DNA of 64,000 nt from JAGNHS01 sp964609695. GTDB taxonomy: Bacteria > Bdellovibrionota > UBA2428. Where the stretch lies: assembly GCA_964609695.1 (NCBI GenBank), contig CAZSSP010000003.1, positions 124,001-188,000 on the forward strand. The letters are read 5' to 3'. Below the pieces are notes generated by a model. The model had not been told where the DNA came from, did no database searches, and saw only the letters and a list, made by a program, of their open reading frames with translations. Below, one piece after another: positions 28,246 through 37,163 of this stretch; position 1 is the stretch's first letter, and every line of letters begins with the position of its first letter. The translations under genes and the position numbers were made by a program.

Positions 28246-28326
28246 ATGGCAACTAAGAAGAAAGCAAAAAAGAAAGCAACTAAGAAAAAAGCGACTAAGA
28301 AGAAAGCTAAAAGTCGCAAAAAATAG
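28246..28326 (+). CDS. 26-residue Lys/Ala-rich basic peptide (histone H1-like tail)
   Basis: A perfect AGGAGG (28231-28236) stands nine bases before an ATG that opens 26 codons made almost wholly of Lys, Ala and Thr: repeats of ATKKK, ending SRKK. A hairpin and a strong terminator follow directly. The composition is that of the lysine-rich tails of bacterial histone H1-like proteins (HctA/AlgP type), which bind DNA by charge. The strong ribosome site, full set of terminators and lack of any other gene nearby argue that this tiny frame is real. It might bind DNA or RNA. It lies alone between two divergently oriented regions and could easily be missed by gene finders. Confidence 0.65.
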   Translation: MATKKKAKKKATKKKATKKKAKSRKK

Positions 28327-28348
28327 GACCGTAAGGTCTTAGGTTGCA

Positions 28349-28376
28349 TTCCGGACTCCGATCGATCGGTCCGGAA
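28349..28376 (+). other. perfect GC-rich stem-loop after the basic peptide gene
   Basis: TTCCGGAC (28349-28356) pairs with GTCCGGAA (28369-28376), with a CGATCGATCG-type self-complementary centre. A smaller GACC-GTAA-GGTC hairpin with a GNRA-like loop (28328-28339) precedes it. Two stems followed by a terminator give a structured 3' end, which could stabilise the short mRNA. Confidence 0.55.
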
Positions 28377-28381
28377 CTTTA

Positions 28382-28418
28382 CCCCCGACTCTCACAAAGA
28401 GTCGGGGGTTTGTTTTTT
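28382..28418 (+). terminator. intrinsic terminator of the basic peptide gene
   Basis: CCCCCGACTCT pairs with AGAGTCGGGGG around a short loop, followed by TTTGTTTTTT. It is a textbook rho-independent terminator, and stronger than most in the window. Confidence 0.9.
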
Positions 28419-28516
28419 CAGCGTCGATAAAATGACACTAAGATTTCTAATAAGAGCCTAATTGCTGGCTCAAAGACTTCTCTTCATGCTGATAGAATAG
28501 AAATTGAGCGAATTTA

Positions 28517-29485
28517 ATGAAGAGCTTCCCTGAATTAATAAATCTACAAAAAGTCATTGATAGGGCTCCTTCGTTTGCACGTTTTAAAGTTTTACGTGAA
28601 ATTGAGTTTGAGGCTTCGACATTTCCGATAATTTCTATGGAAATGGGTTCTGAAGATAAAAGTGTTCCTTGTTTTGGACTTTTTGGTGGAGTTCATGGTT
28701 TAGAGCGCATTGGTTCGCAGTTAATTATTAATTATCTTGATGTTCTTTTTGAACAATTGAAATGGGATGAAGATTTAGCAGCGCAATTCTCTAAATGTAG
28801 GATTGTATCTATTCCGATTATTAATCCGGTGGGAATGTCTAAAGGGTGGCGAAGTAACGTCAATGGTGTTGACCTCATGAGAAATGCACCCGGAGAATTC
28901 GATAAAAAGGTTTCCTTTTTAGTAGGTGGTCATCGAATCGGACGATGGTTGCCTTGGTATCGAGGACCGCAATCATCCCAAATGGAAGTTGAAGCTCAAG
29001 TTCTGGTGGATTTTGTAAAGGAGCAACTTTTTCCATCAAGATTCAGCATGGCATTAGATGTTCATTCTGGCTTCGGACTTAAAGACCAGATTTGGTATCC
29101 CTTTGCTCGTTCTGAAGAAGCATTCCCACGAATGGATTTGGTCGAGAAGTTTAGAAATTTGCTCGATAAAAGTCATCCGAATCACATTTATGTTTTAGAG
29201 GCTCAATCTAAGAATTATACGACCAATGGTGATTTGTGGGATTATATATTCGATCAGTTCACCAATAGCTTTGGTCATGGGGATAAAGTTTTTTTACCTT
29301 GGACGTTAGAAATCGGTTCTTGGATTTGGATTAGAAAAAATCCGCTTCAAATGTTTTCATCAATGGGGCTTTTTAATCCAATTAAAGAACATAGATTCCG
29401 AAGAACTATGCGCCGACATCGTCACTTAATAGATTTATTTTACTTAGCGACCAAAAATTACCAATCATGGCTAAAACAATATTAA
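28517..29485 (+). CDS. M14-family zinc carboxypeptidase-like protein
   Basis: The 322-residue cytoplasmic protein has the zinc site of M14/AstE-like enzymes: H-x2-E in GVHGLERIG (His60, Glu63), the third ligand His183 in ALDVHSGFG, and a candidate catalytic Glu265 in LEIGSW. The Asn-Arg segment NPVGMSKGWRSNVNGVDLMRN is typical of M14 substrate binding. No signal peptide is visible. Members remove C-terminal residues from peptides or amidated substrates; the substrate here is unknown. It overlaps the next gene by 19 bases, so the two are coupled. It lies after a strong terminator and therefore needs its own promoter. Confidence 0.8.
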   Translation: MKSFPELINLQKVIDRAPSFARFKVLREIEFEASTFPIISMEMGSEDKSVPCFGLFGGVHGLERIGSQLIINYLDVLFEQLKWDEDLAAQFSKCRIVSIPIINPVGMSKGWRSNVNGVDLMRNAPGEFDKKVSFLVGGHRIGRWLPWYRGPQSSQMEVEAQVLVDFVKEQLFPSRFSMALDVHSGFGLKDQIWYPFARSEEAFPRMDLVEKFRNLLDKSHPNHIYVLEAQSKNYTTNGDLWDYIFDQFTNSFGHGDKVFLPWTLEIGSWIWIRKNPLQMFSSMGLFNPIKEHRFRRTMRRHRHLIDLFYLATKNYQSWLKQY

Positions 29486-30255
29486 AAAAACCTAAAATAA
29501 AGGCCTTATTGCTTCGTGGACTTGTGCGTGAGCAAAAACATTGGGGAGATTTTGTTAAATACTGGCGAGAAGTTTTGCCTGAGCATGAGGTGCATTTACT
29601 GGATTTGCCTGGAATTGGAACTGAAAGACGTAGAGCATCACCTTTTACGATTGAAGCCATTACTGATGATATTCGTAATCGATGGCTTAAGTTAAAGAAA
29701 GACGACGATGACTGTTGGATTCTCTTTACTTTGTCTTTGGGGTCAATGGTAGCTTTAGATTGGGCTTCTCGATATCCAGAAGATTTTAAGCAAATCACAA
29801 TTATGAACACAAGCGCTGCCAATACATCTCCAGTTTGGAAGCGCTTAAAGTTAAGGAATCTTCCGAATATAATTAAAGTAGCTCTAGAAAAGAATGCTTT
29901 TAAAAAGGAAATGCAAATTCTGAAGTTAACAACAAATTTGCTGGAGAATCCTGAAGCCTTGGCCCAAACGTGGTCCAAACATGTTCTACCCAAGAATAGA
30001 ATGAGGGCATTGGCTTTGGCTCAATTGTTAGCAGCGCTTAGATTTAGAGCCCCTCGCTTTTTAGTTCCTAAACTAACAGTTTTTGTTGGATTGAAAGATC
30101 GATTTGTAGACCCCTCATGCACTGAAGTATTAGCCCAACGATACGGCGTTATTGCTCATCGTCACCCCGATGCAGGTCACGACATGTGTTTGGACACGCC
30201 TCTTTGGGTTTTAAAAGTTCTTCAAGAAGAGTTGGATCAAATTTCTCTGGCCTAA
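29467..30255 (+). CDS. alpha/beta-hydrolase
   Basis: The 262-residue protein begins after the AxE-like preceding gene and has an alpha/beta-hydrolase layout: strand IKALLLRG, a nucleophile elbow TLSLGS (Ser90), Asp in GLKDRFVD, and His in DAGHDMCLD. The first glycine of the GxSxG elbow is Thr, a mild departure. It has no signal peptide. Members are esterases, lipases and similar. Cotranslation with an M14 peptidase suggests both act on one substrate, perhaps an ester or amide of an amino acid; that is an inference. Confidence 0.75.
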   Translation: MAKTILKKPKIKALLLRGLVREQKHWGDFVKYWREVLPEHEVHLLDLPGIGTERRRASPFTIEAITDDIRNRWLKLKKDDDDCWILFTLSLGSMVALDWASRYPEDFKQITIMNTSAANTSPVWKRLKLRNLPNIIKVALEKNAFKKEMQILKLTTNLLENPEALAQTWSKHVLPKNRMRALALAQLLAALRFRAPRFLVPKLTVFVGLKDRFVDPSCTEVLAQRYGVIAHRHPDAGHDMCLDTPLWVLKVLQEELDQISLA

Positions 30256-30258
30256 CTA

Positions 30259-31218
30259 TTAGCCTTTGCCTTTTTCTTTCATAAGCTTTTTAGCGGCAAT
30301 TTTGGGGGCTATAGCCATGGCGATAATGAAAATGCTTTTAAGATCATTTTCACTTGGAATAGTGCTTTTGCTTCCTAGTCTTACGTTGAGGGTGCCAACC
30401 GTTCTGTTTCTGTGTCTGATGGGAAGGACGGCTAGGCCAGAAATTTCAATGTCTTTGACTTTTCCTTTGATTTCTTGAGTGAGAGGGTTCGAATTCACGT
30501 CGCGGATAAAAATAATATTACTTTTCAGTAAAACTTCGCGAACTTCAGGATAGCGATCGAGATCAACCTCTTTATTTTTAAAACTTTCACTATCAGAGCT
30601 ACAGATGACTGTGGCTGCGCTGTCTTCAAGGCTCGCCATCATAATATTCACGCGAGTGGCAGACGAGTAGTCGGAAATTCTTCTTAGACATTCAAAAAGT
30701 GCTTTTTGCGTATCTTCAAATTCGGCTAGAATTCTTTGGCATTCGTAAATTAAGCTAAAGCATCCCTTGAGCTCGTTTTCGTCGACTTCGAGATTATCGA
30801 TATCGAAGACATCTTTGTCTTGGAATTGAAAACGGAGTCGCTCGAGAACTAATTTTGTATCAAAGGGCTCAATAATAAAGTCTGTAGCCCCAGCGCTTAT
30901 GCATTTTTTAATATTTTCTTCGGAGTAATGAGAGGTCACGACAATAATTTTGGTGTCGTTTCCCTTTTTTAAATTGGTAATTTCTCGGATTAACGAAATG
31001 TTGCTAGAGCTAGACATGAAAAGATTTATGATGATGAGTGAAGGTTGAAAATTTAATACAGTGTTAATGGCATTTTGTTTGTCGTTAACGGCTTGAACAA
31101 CCCAGTCTTCTTTTTCAAGTTCCTTTATGAGATCTTGATATTTGTGCATTGAATTGTCGAAGATGACGACTCTTTTTACAGTTCGGGATAATTTTCTCGT
31201 CGTTGCCAAGTTTTGCAT
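30259..31218 (-). CDS. pseudo-receiver plus GAF-domain protein
   Basis: Residues about 14-135 follow the receiver fold. The phospho-acceptor position is Asn65 (IIINLFM instead of an Asp), and the conserved Lys of KPFD is Glu116 (IIEPFD). Phosphorylation is thus unlikely, and the domain probably acts as a binding or partner module. After a linker, a GAF domain follows (VGTLNVRLGS at the end of the fold, ICSSDSE earlier). The C-terminus is Lys-rich. No output domain is present. It is divergent from rlmH across 18 bases. Partner proteins are unknown. Confidence 0.7.
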   Translation of the reverse strand: MQNLATTRKLSRTVKRVVIFDNSMHKYQDLIKELEKEDWVVQAVNDKQNAINTVLNFQPSLIIINLFMSSSSNISLIREITNLKKGNDTKIIVVTSHYSEENIKKCISAGATDFIIEPFDTKLVLERLRFQFQDKDVFDIDNLEVDENELKGCFSLIYECQRILAEFEDTQKALFECLRRISDYSSATRVNIMMASLEDSAATVICSSDSESFKNKEVDLDRYPEVREVLLKSNIIFIRDVNSNPLTQEIKGKVKDIEISGLAVLPIRHRNRTVGTLNVRLGSKSTIPSENDLKSIFIIAMAIAPKIAAKKLMKEKGKG

Positions 31219-31236
31219 ATAATCTATTGTCGCCTT

Positions 31237-31692
31237 ATGAAAACAAACTTTATTTTGCTTTGGTCAGAAAAAACTAAAAAGGAGCACAGGAATCCTTTTA
31301 AGCAAAGTTCTTACCAAGACTTATTCTCAGATTATATCTTGCGAGCTGGAAAGTTTAGTCCTGCGACTGTCAAAGTGATGGCTCGAGAAGAGTTTAAATC
31401 TCTAAAAGGAACTTTGTGGCTCTGTGATACTTCTCCGAGTGCCAAGATGTTGACTTCGGAAGCCTTAGCAAAAAAAATTGAGAATGCACAGGTCCATGGA
31501 GTGTCCATATTAAATATTGCCATTGGCCCTCATGACGGATTCAGCGATGAGGATAGAAAGCGCGCCGATTGGCTTTGGTCTTTTGGGGCCCTTACGCTTC
31601 CCCATGAACTGGCAGCAGTTATTGCCGCCGAACAAATATATAGAGCCTGGACAATAATCAAACGTCATCCCTATCACCTGGGTCATAAGTAG
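31237..31692 (+). CDS. rlmH: 23S rRNA (pseudouridine1915-N3)-methyltransferase RlmH
   Basis: RlmH is a SPOUT methyltransferase that modifies helix 69 of 23S rRNA. The 151-residue product starts at ATG 31237. The C-terminal knot is clear: IGPHDGFSDEDRKRADW, then LTLPHELAAVIAAEQIYRAW and KRHPYHLGHK, all family signature phrases. The SAM-site segment SPSAKMLTSEALA is a little diverged from the usual KxLSSEEFA form. The gene is in a tight divergent pair with the pseudo-receiver protein. Confidence 0.92.
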   Translation: MKTNFILLWSEKTKKEHRNPFKQSSYQDLFSDYILRAGKFSPATVKVMAREEFKSLKGTLWLCDTSPSAKMLTSEALAKKIENAQVHGVSILNIAIGPHDGFSDEDRKRADWLWSFGALTLPHELAAVIAAEQIYRAWTIIKRHPYHLGHK

Positions 31693-31815
31693 CTGTTCTC
31701 CTTTTTTGACGTGGAGAGTCTTCTTTAATTTTCTTACATCAATCAATGCTTCTTGAAGCCAATTCTCCACTCCATTAATTCCAAGACCTTCTAGAGTGTG
31801 AGAAAGGGATTTAAA

Positions 31816-32652
31816 ATGCAGAAGAAGTTTTTAACAGTTTTTAGTGTTTTCATATTTGGTTTTGTTGCTTTTGCCAGAGCAGAGGCACCAGTGAAGGATG
31901 TGGAAGATGGTTTGAACGATCCCTATCCTACAGATCCAAATTTTGATGATTATGATTTTGATGCTGAAGATTCTAGCGATCTACCAAAGTTTAATACTAA
32001 ATATTTTCAAGAGAAAATTGCCCGAGAATTCGAGTCTGCTGATAAGGCTTTTCCCGTTCTTTTTGAGTTTTTAAAGAAAAAAACTAAGGAGCTTCCTGAA
32101 ATTTCTACTCAGGCAGTAGATGCCAGTAATTTAGATATTGAAGTTTTTAAGCGGCCTAAAGATTTTCCAGAATTTTTAGTATTGCGATCAGGAGGCCAGG
32201 CTTTAATGGTTGCAGTCGTTTCAACGGCTAGAGGTGGAAAGGCCACTCCGTCTGGACGTTTCAGAGGGTTTCATTATCGTAATAAAACTCATCGATCTTC
32301 TAAATATCATCAATCGCCTATGCCTTATGCGCAGTTTTTTAATGGAAACATAGCTTTCCACGGAATTGATGAAAAATATTATCCAAATTTGGGCGGACCT
32401 GCTTCAGCGGGTTGTGTGCGTATTCAAGTGGCGGATGCAAAAAAACTTTGGGATTTTGTAAATCGTTATGGACGTGATGCTTTCGAAACACAAGTTCATC
32501 CTTCTGGAACAGATACTTTTAAGAATGCTGATGATTATGAAGTTCTAGTTCGAGCGGTGAACAAAAGTCTTCAAGAGCGAGATGCGGCTTATGCAGTTTT
32601 TGCTAAAAGTGGAATTCGAAGCCCAGAATGGCCTTCGGGATATTTCAAATAA
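31816..32652 (+). CDS. secreted L,D-transpeptidase (YkuD family)
   Basis: The 278-residue product starts at ATG 31816, after AGAAAGGGA, and has a signal peptide (MQKKFLTVFSVFIFGFVAFA). The YkuD catalytic domain occupies the middle to end, with His182 in FHGIDEKYY and catalytic Cys200 in SAGCVRIQ, the S-x-G-C-x-R motif. L,D-transpeptidases make 3-3 crosslinks or attach proteins to peptidoglycan. The N-terminus after the signal is acidic (DPNFDDYDFDAED). Followed by a strong terminator. Confidence 0.88.
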   Translation: MQKKFLTVFSVFIFGFVAFARAEAPVKDVEDGLNDPYPTDPNFDDYDFDAEDSSDLPKFNTKYFQEKIAREFESADKAFPVLFEFLKKKTKELPEISTQAVDASNLDIEVFKRPKDFPEFLVLRSGGQALMVAVVSTARGGKATPSGRFRGFHYRNKTHRSSKYHQSPMPYAQFFNGNIAFHGIDEKYYPNLGGPASAGCVRIQVADAKKLWDFVNRYGRDAFETQVHPSGTDTFKNADDYEVLVRAVNKSLQERDAAYAVFAKSGIRSPEWPSGYFK

Positions 32653-32677
32653 TTTAAACTCTATTGAATTTTAAATT

Positions 32678-32716
32678 AAAAAAGCCTTCCCCCCGTTAAA
32701 GGGAGAAGGCTTTTTT
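32678..32716. terminator. bidirectional intrinsic terminator
   Basis: AAAAAAGCCTTC pairs with GAAGGCTTTTTT around a C/G-rich stem top. A-run and T-run on the two sides let it serve both the L,D-transpeptidase gene and the convergent minus-strand gene. Confidence 0.85.
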
Positions 32717-32737
32717 GTTTCAATAATTTTAAAGCGA

Positions 32738-33274
32738 TTATTTTGAAAAAGCTAAGCTGTTAGCATCAGGAATGGGCGAACCTTTTTTGGCTAAACGATA
32801 AGAGATGATAGGGTTCTTCTCACCTTTAACTGCACATTGATAAGCGCGGTTATAAACACTGATATCTTTAGCAACAGTGGTGCAGTTTAAAAGAGTGCTT
32901 TGAAATCCTGAGGCACTGACAAGTTCAACAGTAAAATCTAATCCATCGTTTTTTACCCAAGCATCATTAATGTCGAGTTTTACATCGAGAGGTAGATTGT
33001 CTCCTTTATGGAGAGCCCAGCTACTGTTTTTTCCAAGTTCCATTTCGTATTTTTTATTAAAGGTCACTCGAATGAATACTTTCTCTTGAGAATTCAGACG
33101 GCTTGAAGGATCTAATCCAAGGTTTTGGATATGAAGCTCATAAGTGTTTTCAGCTCCAGAGGGGCGACGGTTAGCACTTTGATCGAGAACATGTGTTGTC
33201 GTTAAAGTGAGGCTAATGCCCAATAAGAGTGTTGATACAAAAAAGGTGTCTATGTGAGTTAATAATTTTTTCAT
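32738..33274 (-). CDS. secreted beta-rich hypothetical protein
   Basis: From ATG 33274 the 178-residue product has an N-terminal hydrophobic signal segment (about 12-30). The mature region is beta-like (YELHIQNLGLDP, KVFIRVTFNKKYEMELG) with two cysteines (NCTTVA, QCAVKG) that could pair. No family recognised. It converges on the L,D-transpeptidase gene, sharing its terminator, so an envelope role is reasonable but unproven. Confidence 0.7.
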   Translation of the reverse strand: MKKLLTHIDTFFVSTLLLGISLTLTTTHVLDQSANRRPSGAENTYELHIQNLGLDPSSRLNSQEKVFIRVTFNKKYEMELGKNSSWALHKGDNLPLDVKLDINDAWVKNDGLDFTVELVSASGFQSTLLNCTTVAKDISVYNRAYQCAVKGEKNPIISYRLAKKGSPIPDANSLAFSK

Positions 33275-33377
33275 ACATAGAATAGATTGCAAAAGCCAAG
33301 CCAACCAGAATTCAGTAGTTTATAGAGAGACTTATCTCTAAACGGGCGCATTTCGCCAACGACTGTCTAAACTTTAA

Positions 33378-34673
33378 TCACTTTAGGGGAGCATCAAATA
33401 AAGTTTGGGGCTCAGAAATTTCATGAGGCTTTATAGCAGGTGGGCGCTTTTGTGCGGCTCTTTTTTCTGCGCTCTCGAAGATTTGACTGATTTGGTTTTC
33501 AATAACAGCTCTTTTAATCCCGCTACTATCGCTACGCCACATTTCAAGTAACGACCTCAATGTTTGCTTATCTTCATTGGATAAAATGGCATTTTTTTCT
33601 TTGATGACTTTTTCAATATCGACAGGCTTAAAGCTTGTTTGAGTAATTGTTAACATTGGGTCGGGAAATGGGGGATTGAGTTTGGCGTAAGTCCAACTGC
33701 CACCGACCATTAGAGCTGCGGCTAGGGCCGTTACTATGGGGCGCCACACTCTGTGGTTTTGGGCGATTTGAGCGTGCGCTAATATTCTAGGCGCAATGAC
33801 TTGTTTTCGATATCCAGCTTCAACTTCAAAAAGATTTTTTTCATGGGCTTGGGCATCTAATAAAAGGCGTTCGAAGGAATCATAGTCAGCCTGATTCCAT
33901 ACGTGTTTTAAATAAAATTTATAGTTAGATTTAAAGAGCAGCATCAAAATTCGATGAGTGTAGGACTTGGGGGGATTTTCAGAGAGAGTGTCTTTAGCGG
34001 CTTCCCATTCTATGGGGTATTGAGGGAAATAGTTCTTCAAACCCCTCACTACAGAGTAGAAATGAAGTTCTCCTTGAGTGTAAGCATCGGCCACTCTGGC
34101 GGCGTAGGTGCGAGTGTTTTTAGAAAGGGGAAGTCTAAAAAATTCGCCTTTGCGGGCGACACTGAGAGTGTAAAAATCTGCAATCGATCTAGAAAAACTT
34201 CGAATATCGCGAAGTATTTGACCAAGGCTTTGTGTGCCTTCTCGAGGCCATTTCACTATGAGTTGTCGTTTGGAGTAGCTTAAACGAGTTTCAACCTGGC
34301 TGATGTCTTCAGTTTTGAAAACAACGCTGAGACCAATTTGTGGATAGCGACTTAAATGTCGAGAGAGACTCCACTCATAATTTGGGTTGAGTGCATCGGC
34401 CATAGCCAAAAGGCTCTCGACTCCAGTCGGATGATTGTTTTTGAGTTCACTAAGAACATCTGCTTCGTTAAGCGACGTTCTTTCGCGGAAAAAGATATTC
34501 CATTTATGAAAGGAACTTTCGTAATTTTCTTGATTATAGTTTTTTAAATGTGGGGTGAGCGTGGAAAGTTCGGACTCACAAGTAGGATTAGCTGAAGCTT
34601 GGGCTCCAAACTGAGGCGTAAGAATGAGTAGGCTTAAACCTAGGGCTATAATCTTCACGGTGCCGCGTAGCAT
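33378..34673 (-). CDS. secreted or membrane-anchored hypothetical protein
   Basis: From ATG 34673 the 431-residue product has an N-terminal signal segment (about 7-22, IIALGLSLLILTPQFGA). There is a second hydrophobic helix near residue 340 (IVTALAAALMVGGSWTYA), which would anchor the end of the protein. The region between is helical and charged. The C-terminus has a Lys/Glu-rich segment and a Pro-rich end. No motif recognised. Downstream on the minus strand there is a 72-base gap to the previous gene. Confidence 0.65.
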   Translation of the reverse strand: MLRGTVKIIALGLSLLILTPQFGAQASANPTCESELSTLTPHLKNYNQENYESSFHKWNIFFRERTSLNEADVLSELKNNHPTGVESLLAMADALNPNYEWSLSRHLSRYPQIGLSVVFKTEDISQVETRLSYSKRQLIVKWPREGTQSLGQILRDIRSFSRSIADFYTLSVARKGEFFRLPLSKNTRTYAARVADAYTQGELHFYSVVRGLKNYFPQYPIEWEAAKDTLSENPPKSYTHRILMLLFKSNYKFYLKHVWNQADYDSFERLLLDAQAHEKNLFEVEAGYRKQVIAPRILAHAQIAQNHRVWRPIVTALAAALMVGGSWTYAKLNPPFPDPMLTITQTSFKPVDIEKVIKEKNAILSNEDKQTLRSLLEMWRSDSSGIKRAVIENQISQIFESAEKRAAQKRPPAIKPHEISEPQTLFDAPLK

Positions 34674-34777
34674 TATACGGAATTTAAATTTAGGCAAGTC
34701 TTCTTTTAAAAAAAGCTCTTGAGAATGAAATATTTTCAATAAAATCATCAAAATTTTAGGGTCTATACCCTATAAAA

Positions 34778-34978
34778 TTAGTCGATGGCCTTTTGAATTT
34801 CTTTAAGTGCATTGAGGTGGCGTTGGTCGATGGGTTCCAAAGGATGTTGGGCGTTTTCAATATCTTGCTGTTTTGAGTTGGCAATGTCGCGAGCGACTTG
34901 GTCGTGTGTTTCTTTTTGAGTGAAATGAAGTGCAATCGCTAGAGTGCTCACACAAAGTAACCAGCCCAATTTATGCAT
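34778..34978 (-). CDS. small secreted or membrane-tethered protein
   Basis: From ATG 34978, preceded by a GGGGGGA site, the 66-residue product has a short hydrophobic N-terminal segment (LGWLLCVSTLAIALHF) and a charged helical tail (EPIDQRHLNALKEIQKAID). A longer frame upstream overlaps the next gene and lacks a signal, so it was rejected. Function unknown. Confidence 0.6.
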   Translation of the reverse strand: MHKLGWLLCVSTLAIALHFTQKETHDQVARDIANSKQQDIENAQHPLEPIDQRHLNALKEIQKAID

Positions 34979-35021
34979 CACAAAATCCCCCCAAATTGGC
35001 CTATCATTAGGCCAATGATTT

Positions 35022-36203
35022 TTAATTTCCGGTATAAGCAACATTCACAACAGCTCCGTTGCTAGGAACTGCAGATCCGTGGAAGACCAATCTGTTTTCG
35101 CTTGAAAGGTAAGTCCAGCCATTAGTGGCGTCTTGCGGATATTGTACGCTGTTAACTGTCACGACTAGATTGCTTAAATTTGGTGTTACAGAAAGTGTGA
35201 ACTTAGGAAGATAAGTGATTCTTACGCTTTGGCTAAGTCCAGGAATGTTTCCTGCTGTAAAAACGACTGTGCTACCTGATAAATTCCACTGTGTTCCTTT
35301 AGTTTTTTCGGCTCCGTTAACATAAACATGCACAGTATCAGGATCAAAGTTAGCAATTTGAAGTTCGAATTTGTCTGTAGGTTTGCTCACGTCTTGCGCG
35401 AGATCATCAAGGAGTGCAGAAAAGTTCGAAGTTTTTACGCAGGCAGTGACTGATGTAGAGCTATTTTGTTGGTATTGGGCATCCAGTAATCTTGTAGTGT
35501 CCATGAAGCGTGTTCCAACTTTTTCGTCGATGTATGTTGGATCTGCTGTGCAACCACTGTTTCCAGTGATCACGATAGAACGAGAGCTGACGAAAGCAGA
35601 GCTTGGTTTGAAGGCTTTGAGGCTTGAAGCATAATTGCTCGCGCTTCGACTTCCGCCTAAGCGACTTTGAGAGAGATCATCGGTATCGGATACGAAAACG
35701 TAAACTAATTGCGAACCAGGTCTTACGAAACTAGATCCTCGCGCTTGCATTGTTTTTAATGTGGCTTCAAGGCCAAGGGTGGTGTTTTTAGCTAGCGGAG
35801 AACCTAAACTATAAAGTTGGTCGATGAAACTATTTTGAAGAGACGCAGCTTGAGAGGATTCAATAGTGATTCCTCCAATAAAGCTTTGGCTAATAGTGCT
35901 GTATTGAGCGGCATCAACGTTTCCGTTGATAAATCCAATTCGGTATTTGATGTTTTCGCTCACAAGGCTTTGAGCAAAGTCTGAGAGACTGTCGATAAGA
36001 AGTTCTCTTTTGTTTTTCATAGAGTAACTTCCGTCTACAGTGAAGATGTAATCGGCTTGTAGAATTTGATTGGCTTGTTGGTAGAGATCTTCAGAGTCGA
36101 TAGTGAAAGAGTCTACAGCTCCTGGAATAAAGGTTTGTGGTCCTTTACTGCACGAAGCAACTGCAAAAATCAGCGGCAATAGTAGGCATGCATAGCGTTT
36201 CAT
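35022..36203 (-). CDS. VWA-domain lipoprotein
   Basis: The 393-residue product starts at ATG 36203. It has a lipoprotein signal with Cys18 (FAVASC). It then has a von Willebrand factor A-type domain opening with DYIFTVDGSYS; the MIDAS motif D-x-S-x-S (Asp57, Ser59, Ser61) is intact. VWA domains bind metal and protein ligands. The last 100 residues are beta-like repeats (VYVNGAEKTKGTQWNL and SVRITYLPKF), as in surface adhesion modules. An adhesin-like surface role is inferred. Confidence 0.8.
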   Translation of the reverse strand: MKRYACLLLPLIFAVASCSKGPQTFIPGAVDSFTIDSEDLYQQANQILQADYIFTVDGSYSMKNKRELLIDSLSDFAQSLVSENIKYRIGFINGNVDAAQYSTISQSFIGGITIESSQAASLQNSFIDQLYSLGSPLAKNTTLGLEATLKTMQARGSSFVRPGSQLVYVFVSDTDDLSQSRLGGSRSASNYASSLKAFKPSSAFVSSRSIVITGNSGCTADPTYIDEKVGTRFMDTTRLLDAQYQQNSSTSVTACVKTSNFSALLDDLAQDVSKPTDKFELQIANFDPDTVHVYVNGAEKTKGTQWNLSGSTVVFTAGNIPGLSQSVRITYLPKFTLSVTPNLSNLVVTVNSVQYPQDATNGWTYLSSENRLVFHGSAVPSNGAVVNVAYTGN

Positions 36204-36245
36204 AAACAACTCCTACTGGGTGGGATGCAAGGTCGGTGCCAGTGT

Positions 36246-37163
36246 CTAGTTTGTGCTTATAAGTTGGGTTGCAAATGCAATATCTTTTTGAATTTGTTCG
36301 CGAAGTTCCAAGAGCGATGAAAATTTCATTTCGCTACGAATCCTGTCGATAAATTCGACAGCTATTCTTTTTTCATACAATGTTCCTGAGTAGTTAAGTA
36401 AGTGTGTTTCAATGCAAAGAGGGTGGCCTTCGCCCAGCGTGGGTTTCACCCCAATGTTTGTGACGGAGTGATAAACTTCGTTTGTTTCTAAAAGAGTCGT
36501 TTTTGTGAAATAAACTCCTTTGTTCGGTAAGCACATTTGATAAGCTTGATTGGGGCCTGGAGGAATAAGATTAGCTGTAGGGAAGCCTAAGAGGTGTCCT
36601 TGCCTATGTCCGTGGCTCACGGTTTCTTCAAAAGAGTAATTTCGCCCCAATAATTCTGCTGCAGCTTTGACATTGCCTTCAAAAAGACAATTTCGAATGC
36701 GGCTGCTTGAAATATTGCTTTCACCCATTTCGAGAGCGGGCACTAAGTCGAGTTGAATGCTTCGTTTTTCGCACCAGCTTTTTAAAAATTCCGAATCGCC
36801 TTCGCGATTGCGCCCAAAGAAAAAATTGGACCCTACGCTTAAATAAGATACGGGAAATTTCTGTTGTCGAATGAGAAAATTTAAAAAATCATCAGCAGAT
36901 TTTTGTGAAAATTCTTTGTCGAATTTAATAACCTGAACTTCGTCGATACCGAATTGTTTTAGGAGTTTTATTTTTTGTTCGGGTGAATTGAGTCGAAGCA
37001 CTTTTTGACCACTGAGCACTTCTCTAGGGTGGGGCTCAAAAGTCATGGCAGCGCAATTTACAGGAACTTTTTGTTCTGCTTTCCATGCCTTCATGCTTGC
37101 GAGCAGTTTTTGGTGCCCTAAGTGAAGTCCGTCAAAATTTCCTAAAGTCATTGCTGTGAGCAT
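36246..37163 (-). CDS. ribF: bifunctional riboflavin kinase / FAD synthetase
   Basis: RibF makes FMN from riboflavin and then FAD. The 305 residues carry the nucleotidyltransferase half (TLGNFDGLHLGHQ, the HxGH motif) and the flavokinase half (HGHRQGHLLGFPTANL, then NIGVKPTLGEGHP). The N-terminus is about 15 residues shorter than usual, and no good upstream start is visible, so this may be the true start. It is divergent from the large sigma-54-like promoter gene. Confidence 0.93.
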   Translation of the reverse strand: MLTAMTLGNFDGLHLGHQKLLASMKAWKAEQKVPVNCAAMTFEPHPREVLSGQKVLRLNSPEQKIKLLKQFGIDEVQVIKFDKEFSQKSADDFLNFLIRQQKFPVSYLSVGSNFFFGRNREGDSEFLKSWCEKRSIQLDLVPALEMGESNISSSRIRNCLFEGNVKAAAELLGRNYSFEETVSHGHRQGHLLGFPTANLIPPGPNQAYQMCLPNKGVYFTKTTLLETNEVYHSVTNIGVKPTLGEGHPLCIETHLLNYSGTLYEKRIAVEFIDRIRSEMKFSSLLELREQIQKDIAFATQLISTN

